Positions 8,856 to 17,478 of a stretch of DNA of 64,000 nt are shown one piece after another. This DNA is from Vulcanimicrobium winogradskyi (lineage in GTDB: Bacteria; Vulcanimicrobiota; Vulcanimicrobiia; Vulcanimicrobiales; Vulcanimicrobiaceae): contig PLDA01000001.1 in NCBI GenBank assembly GCA_003134965.1, positions 248,001 through 312,000 of the forward strand. The letters are read 5' to 3'. Each line of letters begins with the position of its first letter. Position 1 is the stretch's first letter. Below the pieces are notes generated by a model. It was given only the letters and a program-made list of their open reading frames with translations, had not been told where the DNA came from and made no database searches. The translations under genes and the position numbers were made by a program.

Positions 8856-9945
8856 CTCAGAACCTCCGGAGGTGCTCGGGAACGTCCAGGCGCTGCGCGC
8901 GATCGCCGCTCTGATGGTGGTCGTCGTTCACGCGTATTCGGTCGAGTCGACCTACCTTCCGGGCCGGCCGTGGACCACTCCGTTCCACGTTCTGGGGACC
9001 TACGGCGTCGACTTGTTCTTCGTGATCAGCGGCCTGGTGATGCTGGTCTCGACCGCGACTTGGTTCGGCGAGGGATCCGCGCCGCGCCGGTTCCTTGCGC
9101 GGCGCGCGACACGCATCTACCCACCGTACGTGATCGTCACCGCGCTGGTCCTCGGCGCGTACCTGCTGGTCCCCAGCGCGACCGGTGAGCATCGCAGCGC
9201 GCCGCCCGATATCCTGGCCTCGTTCCTCGCGCTGCCGCAGCGCGGCGAGCCGCTGCTGGTCGTCGGCTGGACGCTGACCTACGAGCTGGTGTTCTACGCG
9301 GTGTTCGCGGCGGCGCTGCGGTTCCAACGCCACTACCTTCCCGCCGTGACGGCGATTTGGCTGCTGGCGGTCGTGCTGATCGGGGCGTTCGGGCCGCACG
9401 CGAACCCCTGGGTTCGCGTCCTCGGCAGCTGGTTCAACCTGGAGTTCGTGTTCGGGATGGCGATCGGGGCGCTCGTGCTGCGCGGCGCGCTCGCGGCCCC
9501 GCGCGCGCTCCTCGTGCTTGCGGCGGCACTGGTCGTCGCGGTGTGCATCGCGACGGCGTACTCCGGACGCGAGTTCCTCGAGGTCGCATGGTGGCGGCCG
9601 TGGGCCGTCGGCCTGCCGATGGCGCTGCTCGTCTACGCGGCGCTCGGGTTGGAGCGCCTCGGGCTGCTCGCACCGCGCTGGCTGCGCGCGCAAGGCGATG
9701 CGAGCTACGCACTCTACCTGTGGCACGTGCCGGTCATCGGCGCGATCGGGCTCGCGCTCAACCGCATCCACCTGCACGGTGTGCCGGCGCGCATCGCGAT
9801 CGTGTTCGGCGGATACGCGCTGGCGATCGCGTTCTCGTTCCTCGCGTACCGCTGGATCGAGCGGCCGCTGCTGCGGCTCGCGCGGCGCTATTTCGAGAGC
9901 GATTCGAGCAAGACCGGACGCAAGGCCGCCGCCCAGACCCCGTAG
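8821..9945 (+). CDS. acyltransferase 3 (OafA/YrhL-type) membrane protein
   Basis: Polytopic membrane O-acyltransferase of about ten helices. The N-terminal block NVQALRAIAALMVVVVHA carries the family arginine and histidine, followed by YGVDLFFVISGLVM and RRFLARRATRIYPPY. Substrates in this family are usually surface glycans or lipids and cannot be told here. The start is uncertain: ATG 8821 gives a 35-base head-to-head overlap with the divergent gene, while GTG 8872, in frame, begins at LGNVQALRA. The 3' end overlaps the convergent SGNH hydrolase gene by 58 bases. Confidence 0.88.
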   Translation: MKPVAPRIVTRISEPPEVLGNVQALRAIAALMVVVVHAYSVESTYLPGRPWTTPFHVLGTYGVDLFFVISGLVMLVSTATWFGEGSAPRRFLARRATRIYPPYVIVTALVLGAYLLVPSATGEHRSAPPDILASFLALPQRGEPLLVVGWTLTYELVFYAVFAAALRFQRHYLPAVTAIWLLAVVLIGAFGPHANPWVRVLGSWFNLEFVFGMAIGALVLRGALAAPRALLVLAAALVVAVCIATAYSGREFLEVAWWRPWAVGLPMALLVYAALGLERLGLLAPRWLRAQGDASYALYLWHVPVIGAIGLALNRIHLHGVPARIAIVFGGYALAIAFSFLAYRWIERPLLRLARRYFESDSSKTGRKAAAQTP

Positions 9946-10595
9946 CCCGCCGTCGAGGGGTGCAGCCGGTCGGGCATCAGTGCGGGGTCGATCGCGCCGC
10001 CCGCATCGACGAAGCCGCGGCCGGCATCGAGCCAGCGCACGCGCTTCCCGTCGGCAAGCACCGCGATCCGTGCGTTGACATCCGCGATCTTCACGCGGAC
10101 CGGATCGTCCGGCCCGCCGCGCGGCAGGATCGCGTTGAGCACGATGACCGCGTTCGGCAGTTTCTCGCGAACGGTGTCGACGATCGCCGCGACGCCGCGC
10201 GCCACGTTCTCCGGCGTCGCGCTGGCGAGGTTGTTGGTGCCGACCATCAGCACGACGACGCGCGTGCTCGAGCCGTCGAGCTCGCCGTTGCGCGCGCGCC
10301 ACAGCACGAACTGCGTCCGGTCGCCCTCGATCCCGAAGTCGACGACGCTGCCGAGCGGCGCGATCTCGCGGTCCCACACGGCCGAGCCGCGCGTCGCGAA
10401 GAACGCGGTGATCGAGTCGCCGAGAAACAGCACGTCGACGTCGCCCTGCCGCGCGCGCGCGACGAACGCGTCGTGCTTCGCCAGCCAAGCCTCTCTCGAC
10501 CAAGGCCGCTGCGCTGCTATCCACGGTCCGCCCGCCGGCACGGGTGACGGTGCGGGGCTGGCGATCGGAGGAGGCGGCGGCGGGATGGGTTGCAC
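9888..10595 (-). CDS. SGNH/GDSL hydrolase, PAF-acetylhydrolase-like
   Basis: Esterase fold of 235 residues. Block I is FLGDSITAFF (nucleophile Ser), block III is MVGTNNLA (oxyanion Asn) and block V is PDRLHPS (catalytic Asp and His). The N-terminus after a GTG start is proline-rich (PIPPPPPPIASPAP) and no clear signal peptide is visible; a stop lies in frame a short way upstream. Its neighbour and convergent partner is an acyltransferase, so the pair could add and remove O-acyl groups, but this is inference. Confidence 0.85.
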   Translation of the reverse strand: MQPIPPPPPPIASPAPSPVPAGGPWIAAQRPWSREAWLAKHDAFVARARQGDVDVLFLGDSITAFFATRGSAVWDREIAPLGSVVDFGIEGDRTQFVLWRARNGELDGSSTRVVVLMVGTNNLASATPENVARGVAAIVDTVREKLPNAVIVLNAILPRGGPDDPVRVKIADVNARIAVLADGKRVRWLDAGRGFVDAGGAIDPALMPDRLHPSTAGYGVWAAALRPVLLESLSK

Positions 10596-10679
10596 GGGCT
10601 CGCGCCGTTGAACGCCGGGGCGCCTACGTCCTGGCGGCGGCTAAGGTTTGCCGGTGTGTGCGCCGAATCACCGATCAGC

Positions 10680-10949
10680 ATGACCATCAGCGCGATCGAT
10701 ATGTGCGTGTTCCTCTTCGCGTTTGCCGCGGCGTTCTTGCTGGCGCAGAAGCGGCCGATGCTGACCCTTTCGACCCGCGTGCTCCTCGCCGTGCTGCTCG
10801 GCCTCGCCCTCGGCTATGCGGCGTCGGAAGGCGCTTGGTACCGGGGCTATCTGGGCGTCGCGACGCTGGTCGCGAACCTGCTGTTCATCGCGTTCGCCGC
10901 GATCGATTTCCACGGCTGGCAGAAGAAGCGCCTCGAAGAGCGGGGCTAG
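10680..10949 (+). CDS. small membrane protein, unknown
   Basis: 89 residues from ATG 10680 (MTISAIDMCVFLFAF). Three hydrophobic helices are apparent, then a charged tail QKKRLEERG. The longer in-frame extension to 10590 overlaps the divergent hydrolase gene and has poor composition, so I rejected it. No family recognised. Confidence 0.6.
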   Translation: MTISAIDMCVFLFAFAAAFLLAQKRPMLTLSTRVLLAVLLGLALGYAASEGAWYRGYLGVATLVANLLFIAFAAIDFHGWQKKRLEERG

Positions 10950-10956
10950 CCCACCA

Positions 10957-10985
10957 GCCTGTCCTTGGAGTTTATCGAAGGGCGC
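10957..10985 (-). repeat. degenerate dispersed repeat
   Basis: On the minus strand this reads CCCTTCGATAAACTCCAAGG, a diverged form of the repeat at 2105-2127. It supplies the last codons and the TAA stop of the terpene synthase gene (C-terminus SALR). Confidence 0.55.
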
Positions 10986-12084
10986 TGAGCAGCGCGGCGC
11001 TCTCGCGGTCGAGCTGCTGCTCGAACACCTTGGGGTGCGTCAGGTAGAAGACGCACATCGCTTCGACCAGGAAGCGGTGCCGCGCCGCACCGGCGAGCAG
11101 GCGCACGCGAGCCAGCGTCGCGGTGACGAGCCGCCGCAGTCCCGTCACCGCTTCCGCGCTTGACGCGTAGCAGGCGACGAAGTTCAGCTCGCCGTGCTCG
11201 CGGTCTTCGGCTTGATCGATGAAGTAGTCGAGCAGGATGTGCACCGCGGAGACGCCGGGGAAGTATGCCGTCAGCGTGGCGTCGATCTCGGCCGGATCGA
11301 GCCGGTCGCGCGAGGCGAGCTCGATCAGCGCGAAGACCGGCAGCGACGAACCGCACGCCGCGGCGAACTCCCACCACGCGAGCCCGGGGAAGCGCTCGCG
11401 GTTGCGCGCATACCACGCGTCGCATGCGCGTTCGCGAACGCCGGCCGGGCCGTGCTTGAGCACCTGCAGATCGGCGTAGAAGCGCGCCACCTCGACCAGG
11501 TTGTCGCGCACGGCGTGGTAGTTCGGGAGCACGCGCAACCCGTCGCGAGCCGCCTCGACCAGCGAGCGCAAGTAGCCGCCGTCGTCGCCGGACGGACCGT
11601 CGCGATAGTAGTCGATCGGGACGCGGCGGTCGTCGAGCGCGTCGATCAGCGCAGCGTGCAGCGTCGCGAACGCCTGTTGCGTGACGCCCGGCAGGCGGTC
11701 GCAGAGGTTGTCGAGGTAGTCGTAGATCGTCTCGATCGCCGCGACGATCGCGATGTAGCGCCGCGCGGCCTCGCCGCGCATGAACGTCGCAAGGATGCAG
11801 CCGCCCTGCACGTGGTACGCTTTGCCGTCGATCGACGCCAGCGCTTGTTCGCGCAGCAGCGGATCGGGTATGCGCGCCGCGCGCTCGCGGATCAGCGCCA
11901 GCTCGCGTCCCGCGCGCGGAACCACCGCGCCGAGATATCGCGCCGTCGCGGTCCAGCCGCGCGGTCCGAGCGCGATCAGCCGCCGCAGCCGGCTGGGGCG
12001 GCTGAACACGACGCGCAGCGTGCGCCGCAGGTCGCGCCGCAGCGCGTCCGGCACCGCGAGTCGGCGCCGCACGTTAGAGCCCAC
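10972..12084 (-). CDS. ytpB: YtpB-like tetraprenyl-beta-curcumene synthase (DUF2600)
   Basis: 370 residues, the normal size of the large class IB terpene synthases, which cyclise long polyprenyl diphosphates (C35 in Bacillus). Visible family features are YHVQGGCILATF, an aspartate-rich IYDYLDNLCDR and the late block LLDYFIDQAEDREHGELNF. No signal peptide. The last codons come from a degenerate copy of the dispersed repeat. It overlaps the upstream GlcE-like gene by 11 bases and so appears to be in an operon with a GlcD/GlcE pair, an unusual context. The substrate is inferred from family membership only. Confidence 0.85.
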   Translation of the reverse strand: MGSNVRRRLAVPDALRRDLRRTLRVVFSRPSRLRRLIALGPRGWTATARYLGAVVPRAGRELALIRERAARIPDPLLREQALASIDGKAYHVQGGCILATFMRGEAARRYIAIVAAIETIYDYLDNLCDRLPGVTQQAFATLHAALIDALDDRRVPIDYYRDGPSGDDGGYLRSLVEAARDGLRVLPNYHAVRDNLVEVARFYADLQVLKHGPAGVRERACDAWYARNRERFPGLAWWEFAAACGSSLPVFALIELASRDRLDPAEIDATLTAYFPGVSAVHILLDYFIDQAEDREHGELNFVACYASSAEAVTGLRRLVTATLARVRLLAGAARHRFLVEAMCVFYLTHPKVFEQQLDRESAALLSALR

Positions 12085-13306
12085 CGGCGAATCGGCCGGG
12101 CGCGAGCGTGCCGTGCGGGTCGAATCCTTCTTTGAGGGCGCGCATCGTCGCGAGCGTCGACGGCGGCGCTCCCCACGCGTCGATGTGCGTCGCCGGCCCG
12201 GCGCTGAGCACGGTCGCGCGGCCGAGCAACTCGCGCGCGCGCTGCGCGCGGCCCTCGTCGACGCGGACCACGACGTCGCCGGTGCGCAGGTCGGCGATCG
12301 TCTCGGCCCGTGGGATCGCCTCGCGCACGCGCTGGGCGCGTAGCGCGGCTTCCGAGGGGAGCCCGCGCGCGAGGAGCGTCACCGACGCATCGCCGGCGCG
12401 CGCGAGGTATGCGTCGAGCAGGTTTTGAAACGCGCGCGCGGCGTCGTCACGGTCGAGCAGTCGCGTCTCGGCGACGCCGGCGGCACCGAGCGCCGAGCGC
12501 AGCTCACGAGTCGACCGCTCGACGACGTGTTCCGACCCTTCGAGCAGCACGATCATGCGAGGTTGCACCGGCGGCGGCGCTTCGCGGAATCCGTCGACCA
12601 GCAGCAACGCGGCCGGTTCGAGCTCGAGCGCCGCGGCATGCGCGACCGCCCGATCGCGGACGTCGTCGTCCAATGGTGCGATCGCGAGCCGGCGCGTCGC
12701 CGGTGCCGGCAGCACCTTGAAGTTTGCGCGCACGATCGCGGCGAGCGTGCCGTGCGAGCCGACGTAGAGCTTGCCCATGTCGTAGCCCGTCACGTTCTTC
12801 ACCACCATCCCGCCGCTGGTCGCAAGCGTCCCGTCCGCCAGCGCGACCGTGACCCCGATCAGCAGGTCGCGCGGGCGCCCGTACGCTGCGCGGCGCGGCC
12901 CGGCCCAGCCCGCCGCGAGGGTTCCGCCGATCGTCGCCTGCGACGCGAGCGGGGCATCGAGCGGGAGGAACTGACCGTGCTCGGCGAGCGTGCGCTGCAA
13001 CTGCGCAACGGTCGTCCCCGCGCCCAGGCCGGCGGTGAGATCGCGCGGATCGTAGTCGTACAGCGCGTCGAGCCGTAGCGTCGAGATCGCGACGTCGTAG
13101 CGCGAGGGCGGGTTGGCGGCACCCTGCAGCGTCCCGCCGCCGTGGAGCACGACGGCTTCGGCGGCGTCGCTCGCCGCGCGCAGCGTCGCCGCGAGCTCGC
13201 GCGCGTCGGCCGGTTCGACGGCGCGTGCCGGCCGCAGCGCGCCGAGCGCGAACGCGCCGGTATCCTGAGCCTTCGTGCGCTTCGCGCGCGGTCGCTTCGC
13301 GATCAC
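12074..13306 (-). CDS. glcE: FAD-binding oxidoreductase, GlcE-like (set 1)
   Basis: 410-residue PCMH-type FAD-binding protein of the glycolate oxidase GlcE kind. VVLHGGGTLQG and LDAPLASQATIGGTLAAG form the FAD-binding region, followed by MVVKNVTGYDMGKLYVGSHG; the C-terminus DPHGTLAPGRF is typical. GTG start 13306 overlaps the GlcD stop as GTGA. No GlcF Fe-S subunit is encoded beside this pair, unlike the second set at 46-50 kb. The real electron donor may be glycolate, lactate or another 2-hydroxy acid. Confidence 0.88.
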   Translation of the reverse strand: MIAKRPRAKRTKAQDTGAFALGALRPARAVEPADARELAATLRAASDAAEAVVLHGGGTLQGAANPPSRYDVAISTLRLDALYDYDPRDLTAGLGAGTTVAQLQRTLAEHGQFLPLDAPLASQATIGGTLAAGWAGPRRAAYGRPRDLLIGVTVALADGTLATSGGMVVKNVTGYDMGKLYVGSHGTLAAIVRANFKVLPAPATRRLAIAPLDDDVRDRAVAHAAALELEPAALLLVDGFREAPPPVQPRMIVLLEGSEHVVERSTRELRSALGAAGVAETRLLDRDDAARAFQNLLDAYLARAGDASVTLLARGLPSEAALRAQRVREAIPRAETIADLRTGDVVVRVDEGRAQRARELLGRATVLSAGPATHIDAWGAPPSTLATMRALKEGFDPHGTLAPGRFAGGL

Positions 13307-14736
13307 GCCGGCGTTCCCGCCGCCACGGGCACGGCCGCGCTCGGCGAGCGAACCTCGCCGCAGATCGCGCCGGACGGGAAGATCTTGTCGGGGTTCAACC
13401 CGCGCAGCGGATCGAACACGTCGCGCACCTTCCCCATCGCGGCGAGATCGTCGGTGGAGAACACCAGCGAGAGCGTCTCTTTCTTTTCGTAGCCGATCCC
13501 GTGCTCGCCGCTGATCGTGCCGCCCATCTCGATGCAGGTGCGCAGGATCTCCGTTCCGGCGTCGACGACGGCCTGCACCTGGCGCTTATCGCGGCGGTCG
13601 AAGATCAGCAGCGGGTGCAAGTTGCCGTCGCCGGCATGAAAGACGTTGCCGACCGGCAGCGCGTGATCGCGGGCGATCGCGTCGATGCGGTGCATCACCT
13701 GCGGCAGGCGCGTGCGCGGGACGCACGCGTCCTGGATATAGTAATTCGGCGCGATGCGCCCGATCGCGCCGGCGGCGCCCTTGCGCGCGGCCCACAGCAG
13801 ATCGCGCTCGGCCTGGTTGCGTGCCGCCCGCCATGAGAGCGCGCCGTGTTCGCGCGCGATCTTCGCCAAGACCGCTTCGCCGGCGGCGACGTCGTCCTGC
13901 GGGCCGGCGAGCTCGACCAGCAGCACGGCACCGGCGTTCTCCGGATAGCCCGCATGATAGTGCGCCTCGACCGCGCGCGTGATCAACGCGTCCATGATCT
14001 CGAGTGCGGTCGGCACGATCCCGCCGGCGATGATCGCCGAGACCGCCTCGGAGGCCGACTCCACGTCGGCGAACGCCGCGACGCAGACGCGCACCGCCTC
14101 CGGCAGCTTCATCAGGCGCACGTCGACCTCGGTGATGATCCCCAGCGTTCCCTCCGAGCCGACCAGGACGCCGGTGAGATCGTAGCCCGGATCGTCGATC
14201 GAGGTGCGGTGGAGGTCGCCCGCCGCATCGACGTACTCGATCCCGAGCACGTGGTTCGTCGTCGTGCCGTAGCTTAGGCAGTGCGGTCCGCCCGCATTCG
14301 TACCGACGTTGCCGCCGATCGTCGAGATCTTCTGGCTCGAGGGATCGGGCGCGTAGAAGATCCCGTGACCGGCGATCGCGGTCGAGAGGTCGAGGTTGAT
14401 GAGCCCCGGCTGAACGCGCGCGCGCCGGTTCCGGACGTCGAGCTCGACCAGCCGGTTCATCCGCGCGAACGAGACGACGAGCCCGCCGCGTGAGGGAACC
14501 GCCCCGCCGCACAGCCCGGTCCCCGCGCCGCGCGGCACCACCGGCTCCTCGCAGTCGCGCGCGATGCGGACGGCAATTGCCACCTCACGCGCATCGCGCG
14601 GGACGATCGCGGCCGACGGAAGCCGGTCCTCCGAGTACGCGTCGAAGGCGTACACGGCAAGATCTTCGGGCTCGCTTCGGACGACCTCGGGCCCGAGCGC
14701 GTCCCGGAGCCGCGACGCGAAGGCGGAGAGGGCCAT
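13303..14736 (-). CDS. glcD: FAD-linked 2-hydroxy-acid oxidase, GlcD-like (set 1)
   Basis: 477 residues, the usual GlcD length. Oxidises a 2-hydroxy acid such as glycolate with FAD. FAD-binding motifs VPRGAGTGLCGGA and YAPDPSSQKISTIGGNV are followed by NAGGPHCLSYG, the metal and substrate region NVFHAGDGNLHP and the C-terminal SGEHGIGYEKK. ATG 14736 (MALSAFASRLR) was chosen; further upstream the frame is arginine-rich and antisense to the PilZ gene. It lies 54 bases from the divergent PilZ gene and is coupled by GTGA to the GlcE-like gene. Confidence 0.92.
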   Translation of the reverse strand: MALSAFASRLRDALGPEVVRSEPEDLAVYAFDAYSEDRLPSAAIVPRDAREVAIAVRIARDCEEPVVPRGAGTGLCGGAVPSRGGLVVSFARMNRLVELDVRNRRARVQPGLINLDLSTAIAGHGIFYAPDPSSQKISTIGGNVGTNAGGPHCLSYGTTTNHVLGIEYVDAAGDLHRTSIDDPGYDLTGVLVGSEGTLGIITEVDVRLMKLPEAVRVCVAAFADVESASEAVSAIIAGGIVPTALEIMDALITRAVEAHYHAGYPENAGAVLLVELAGPQDDVAAGEAVLAKIAREHGALSWRAARNQAERDLLWAARKGAAGAIGRIAPNYYIQDACVPRTRLPQVMHRIDAIARDHALPVGNVFHAGDGNLHPLLIFDRRDKRQVQAVVDAGTEILRTCIEMGGTISGEHGIGYEKKETLSLVFSTDDLAAMGKVRDVFDPLRGLNPDKIFPSGAICGEVRSPSAAVPVAAGTPA

Positions 14737-14790
14737 AGATGGACTGCCGTACGAAGGGCGGCGGAACAGTTCCTGGAATCCGCTTGCTCG

Positions 14791-15318
14791 GTGTTCTTCT
14801 GGAAGAAGTGGACGAGGCGCAAGCCGGCCGCCCGGAGACCCCTCGTGCGGGCGACGATCACGGAGACCCAGCGCCAAACCTATCGCGCCTCGGTCGAGTT
14901 CCCGGTCGTCTACACCGTCGAGGGCCGCGACGGGGCCCGCGGCGCGGTCGCGAGCGATCTCTCCTCCGGCGGTCTGCGGCTCATCGGCGACGAGGACTTC
15001 ATGGAGGAGACACCGATCGAGCTGCGCTTCACGCTGCCGAACGAGCTCATCCACAGCGTTCACGTCGAAAAGGAAGTCTCGGTGGCCGGCGGGCGCGGGC
15101 GGACCACGAAGAAGATCATGGTGCCTCCCGAGCCGTTCGCCGAGATGACGGTGCGCGCGAAGGTCGTCATCTACTACTTCAACCTGCGGCGGCGAAAGTT
15201 CGCGCACGGGGTCGTCTTCGTCGACCTCGCCGAGCGCACGCAGGAAGAGATCCAGCGTTTCATCCACGTCTGGCAACTGCGCCTAATCCGCGAACGCGCC
15301 CACATGCGCGGCGAATAG
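14791..15318 (+). CDS. PilZ-domain protein (c-di-GMP receptor candidate)
   Basis: 175 residues from a GTG start. Residues QRQTYR give the RxxxR arm and DLSSGGLRL the D/NxSxxG motif of a c-di-GMP-binding PilZ domain. A C-terminal block about 60 residues long (FAHGVVFVDLAERTQEEI) completes the barrel. The N-terminus is basic (FFWKKWTRRK). It is the only obvious c-di-GMP-related gene in the window and stands alone, divergent from GlcD. Confidence 0.82.
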   Translation: MFFWKKWTRRKPAARRPLVRATITETQRQTYRASVEFPVVYTVEGRDGARGAVASDLSSGGLRLIGDEDFMEETPIELRFTLPNELIHSVHVEKEVSVAGGRGRTTKKIMVPPEPFAEMTVRAKVVIYYFNLRRRKFAHGVVFVDLAERTQEEIQRFIHVWQLRLIRERAHMRGE

Positions 15319-15351
15319 CGGCACGTCGCGCCCGCCTATGCCGCGAACAAA

Positions 15352-15400
15352 CCCGATGTCACCCTGAGCCCGATGTCACCCTGAGCTTGTCGAAGGGTGA
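15352..15400 (-). repeat. tandem partial plus full copy of the dispersed repeat
   Basis: A 17-base unit CCCGATGTCACCCTGAG is duplicated in perfect tandem (15352-15368 and 15369-15385). The second unit runs on into CTTGTCGAAGGGTGA, giving a full copy of the repeat at 15375-15400, the exact reverse complement of the 2105-2127 copy. It sits in the convergent gap between the PilZ and NamZ genes. Confidence 0.85.
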
Positions 15401-15402
15401 GC

Positions 15403-16611
15403 TTAGTACAGCAAGTACTTCGACCGCAGCGATTTGAATGCGGCTAAGCCTGGCTGCCATGACGCCACGATCGCGTCGGCGGAGGCGCCGGCGTTCAGCG
15501 CGAGGCGGACGGCGTCGGTGCCCCAGTCGCGGTCCATGATCTGTTCGTGGCTGGCGGGGACGTGGTACTTGCCTTGCGCGCGTGCCGCGGCGAGCAGCTC
15601 GATCGCCGTCCGCACGCTGGGAAACACGTGCGGGTCGGTCACGTTGATCGCGACGCCGTGCAGCGTCTTGCCCGACCAAAACCCTTTGGTCGGAACCCAG
15701 TCGGCGGCTTCGAACTCGACGCCCGGGATGCGGCGCGCGGCGAGCACGTCGCGGAACGCGGCGGGGTCGACGCCGTAGCCGCCCGCGTACTCGAATGGCC
15801 GGTCGGTGCCGACGCCGTTGTTCACGCCGCCTTCGTCGACGAGGCCGGTGGCGAGGTAGACCAGCGTCGTGCGCGCGTACGGAATGTTCGGCGAGGTCGG
15901 TACCCACCGAAGCCCCGTATCGGCCCACAGCATCTCGCGCTTCCAGCCTTGCATCGGGATCACGCGCAGCTTGCAGCCGATCCCGAACTGCTCGTTGAAC
16001 AGCCGCGCAAGCTCGCCGACCGTCATTCCGTGGCGTTCGGGGATCGGATAGAGCCCGATGAACGACTTGAACTTGGGATCGAGCACCGGCCCGTCGAGCT
16101 GCACGCCACCGATCGGGTTCGGACGATCGAGCACCCACACTTCTTTGCCGTACTGCGCCGCCGACTCCATGACGTATGCCATCGTCGAGACGTACGTGTA
16201 CGGACGCGCGCCGACGTCCTGGATGTCGAACAGCAGCACATCGATCCCGTCGAGCATCGCGGCTGTCGGGTGACGCGTCGGGCCGTACAGGCTGTGGACG
16301 GGGAGCCCCGTTTTTTCGTCGATCGACGAGCCGACGGTCTCGCCGGCGCCCGCGGCGCCCCGGATCCCGTGCTCCGGACCGAACAGCGCCTTGACGGCGA
16401 TCTGACCGTTGCGGTGCACCGCGTCGGCCAGCGGCTCGCCGGTGGAGAGCACGCCGCTGGGATTCGTGACGATCCCGACGGTGCGCCCGCGCAGCTCCCG
16501 CCACGCGTCGCGCACGAACGCGTCGTCGCCGAGCACGAGCTGCGTCGCGCGCGCGGCGCTCGGCAGCGCGAGTGAGGCCGCGGCCGCGGCGACGAACGTT
16601 GCGCGCTTCAC
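15403..16611 (-). CDS. namZ: DUF1343 protein, NamZ-like exo-beta-N-acetylmuramidase
   Basis: 402 residues with a signal peptide (MKRATFVAAAAASLALPSA). DUF1343 motifs follow: GIVTNPSGVL, ALFGPEHGIRG, SLYGPTRHPT, LLFDIQDVGARPYTYV and VLDRPNPIGG. In Bacillus this family removes terminal MurNAc from peptidoglycan fragments, so a role in cell-wall recycling outside the cytoplasm is likely. The start lies 3 bases after the MqnD stop, so it is probably the last gene of the mqnB-mqnD run. Confidence 0.87.
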   Translation of the reverse strand: MKRATFVAAAAASLALPSAARATQLVLGDDAFVRDAWRELRGRTVGIVTNPSGVLSTGEPLADAVHRNGQIAVKALFGPEHGIRGAAGAGETVGSSIDEKTGLPVHSLYGPTRHPTAAMLDGIDVLLFDIQDVGARPYTYVSTMAYVMESAAQYGKEVWVLDRPNPIGGVQLDGPVLDPKFKSFIGLYPIPERHGMTVGELARLFNEQFGIGCKLRVIPMQGWKREMLWADTGLRWVPTSPNIPYARTTLVYLATGLVDEGGVNNGVGTDRPFEYAGGYGVDPAAFRDVLAARRIPGVEFEAADWVPTKGFWSGKTLHGVAINVTDPHVFPSVRTAIELLAAARAQGKYHVPASHEQIMDRDWGTDAVRLALNAGASADAIVASWQPGLAAFKSLRSKYLLY

Positions 16612-16614
16612 GGG

Positions 16615-17478
16615 CTAGATGAACTCCGGGTGGATGTCGGCCGGGATCAGGTCTGCAGCCGCCGCGCGGGCGAAGAGATCCTCGACGGCCGCGATCCCGT
16701 CGTCGCCGATGTCGTCGCTGTACTGGTTGACGTACAGCTCGATGTGCGCGCGCATGACGGCGTCGTCCATCTCGAACGCGTGGGCGCGGACGTAGTCGAT
16801 GATCTCGCTCTCGCGCTCGCGCGCGAAGCGCAGGCTGCGGCGGATCGCTTCGTCGATCGCGCGCGCGTCTTCGTCGGGAACGTCGCGCCGCACGAGGATC
16901 GCGCCGAGCGGGATCGGGTGCCCGGTCTCGTGCTCCCACCAGACGCCGAGGTCGATCACGTCTTCGAGCCCCGCCTTCTGGTAGGTGAAGCGCGACTCGT
17001 GGATGATCAGCCCGGCGGCGACCTCCTCGTTCGCGACCGCGTCGACGATGCGGTCGAAGCGCATCTCGACCGTTTTCGGTTCGCGGCCGAGCGCGAGGCG
17101 GAGCAGCGCATACGCCGTCGTGAAGCGGCCCGGGATCGCAAACGTGGCGTCCTCGGCGAAATCGGTCAGCAACGGCGCCTTGGCGTCGACGCCGGGCCGG
17201 GCGACGACCAGCGGCCCGCAGCCGCGCCCCAGCGCACCGCCGGCGCGCAGGATGCGATAGTGCCCGAGATACGGGATCGCTCCGTAGCTCACTTTCGTCA
17301 GCTCGAAGCGGCCTTCACGCGCAGCGCGGTTCAACGCCTCGACGTCGTCGAGCACGACCTGCACCGAGGGCGCATCGTCGAGCAAGCCGTTGGTCAGCGC
17401 GGCGAAGATGTACGTGTCGTTCGGGCACGGCGAGTACGCGAGCGAGTAGATCCTCTCCTGAGCGTGTCGAAGCGTCAT
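16615..17478 (-). CDS. mqnD: 1,4-dihydroxy-6-naphthoate synthase (futalosine menaquinone pathway)
   Basis: 287-residue periplasmic-binding-protein fold enzyme that releases 1,4-dihydroxy-6-naphthoate in menaquinone synthesis. Family marks are SLAYSPCPNDTYIFAAL near the N-terminus, LTKVSYGAIPYL, AIPGRFTTAYALLRLAL and GLIIHESRFTYQ. The ATG overlaps the MqnB stop as ATGA. The first residues (MTLRHAQERI) lie on a degenerate copy of the dispersed repeat, so the start has been rebuilt from repeat sequence. An adjacent MqnB supports the assignment. Confidence 0.92.
   Translation of the reverse strand: MTLRHAQERIYSLAYSPCPNDTYIFAALTNGLLDDAPSVQVVLDDVEALNRAAREGRFELTKVSYGAIPYLGHYRILRAGGALGRGCGPLVVARPGVDAKAPLLTDFAEDATFAIPGRFTTAYALLRLALGREPKTVEMRFDRIVDAVANEEVAAGLIIHESRFTYQKAGLEDVIDLGVWWEHETGHPIPLGAILVRRDVPDEDARAIDEAIRRSLRFARERESEIIDYVRAHAFEMDDAVMRAHIELYVNQYSDDIGDDGIAAVEDLFARAAAADLIPADIHPEFI
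17455..17476 (-). repeat. degenerate dispersed repeat in the mqnD start
   Basis: TCTCCTGAGCGTGTCGAAGC and the following bases match the minus-strand form of the repeat with a few mismatches. It is translated as TLRHAQER at the N-terminus of MqnD. Confidence 0.6.
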
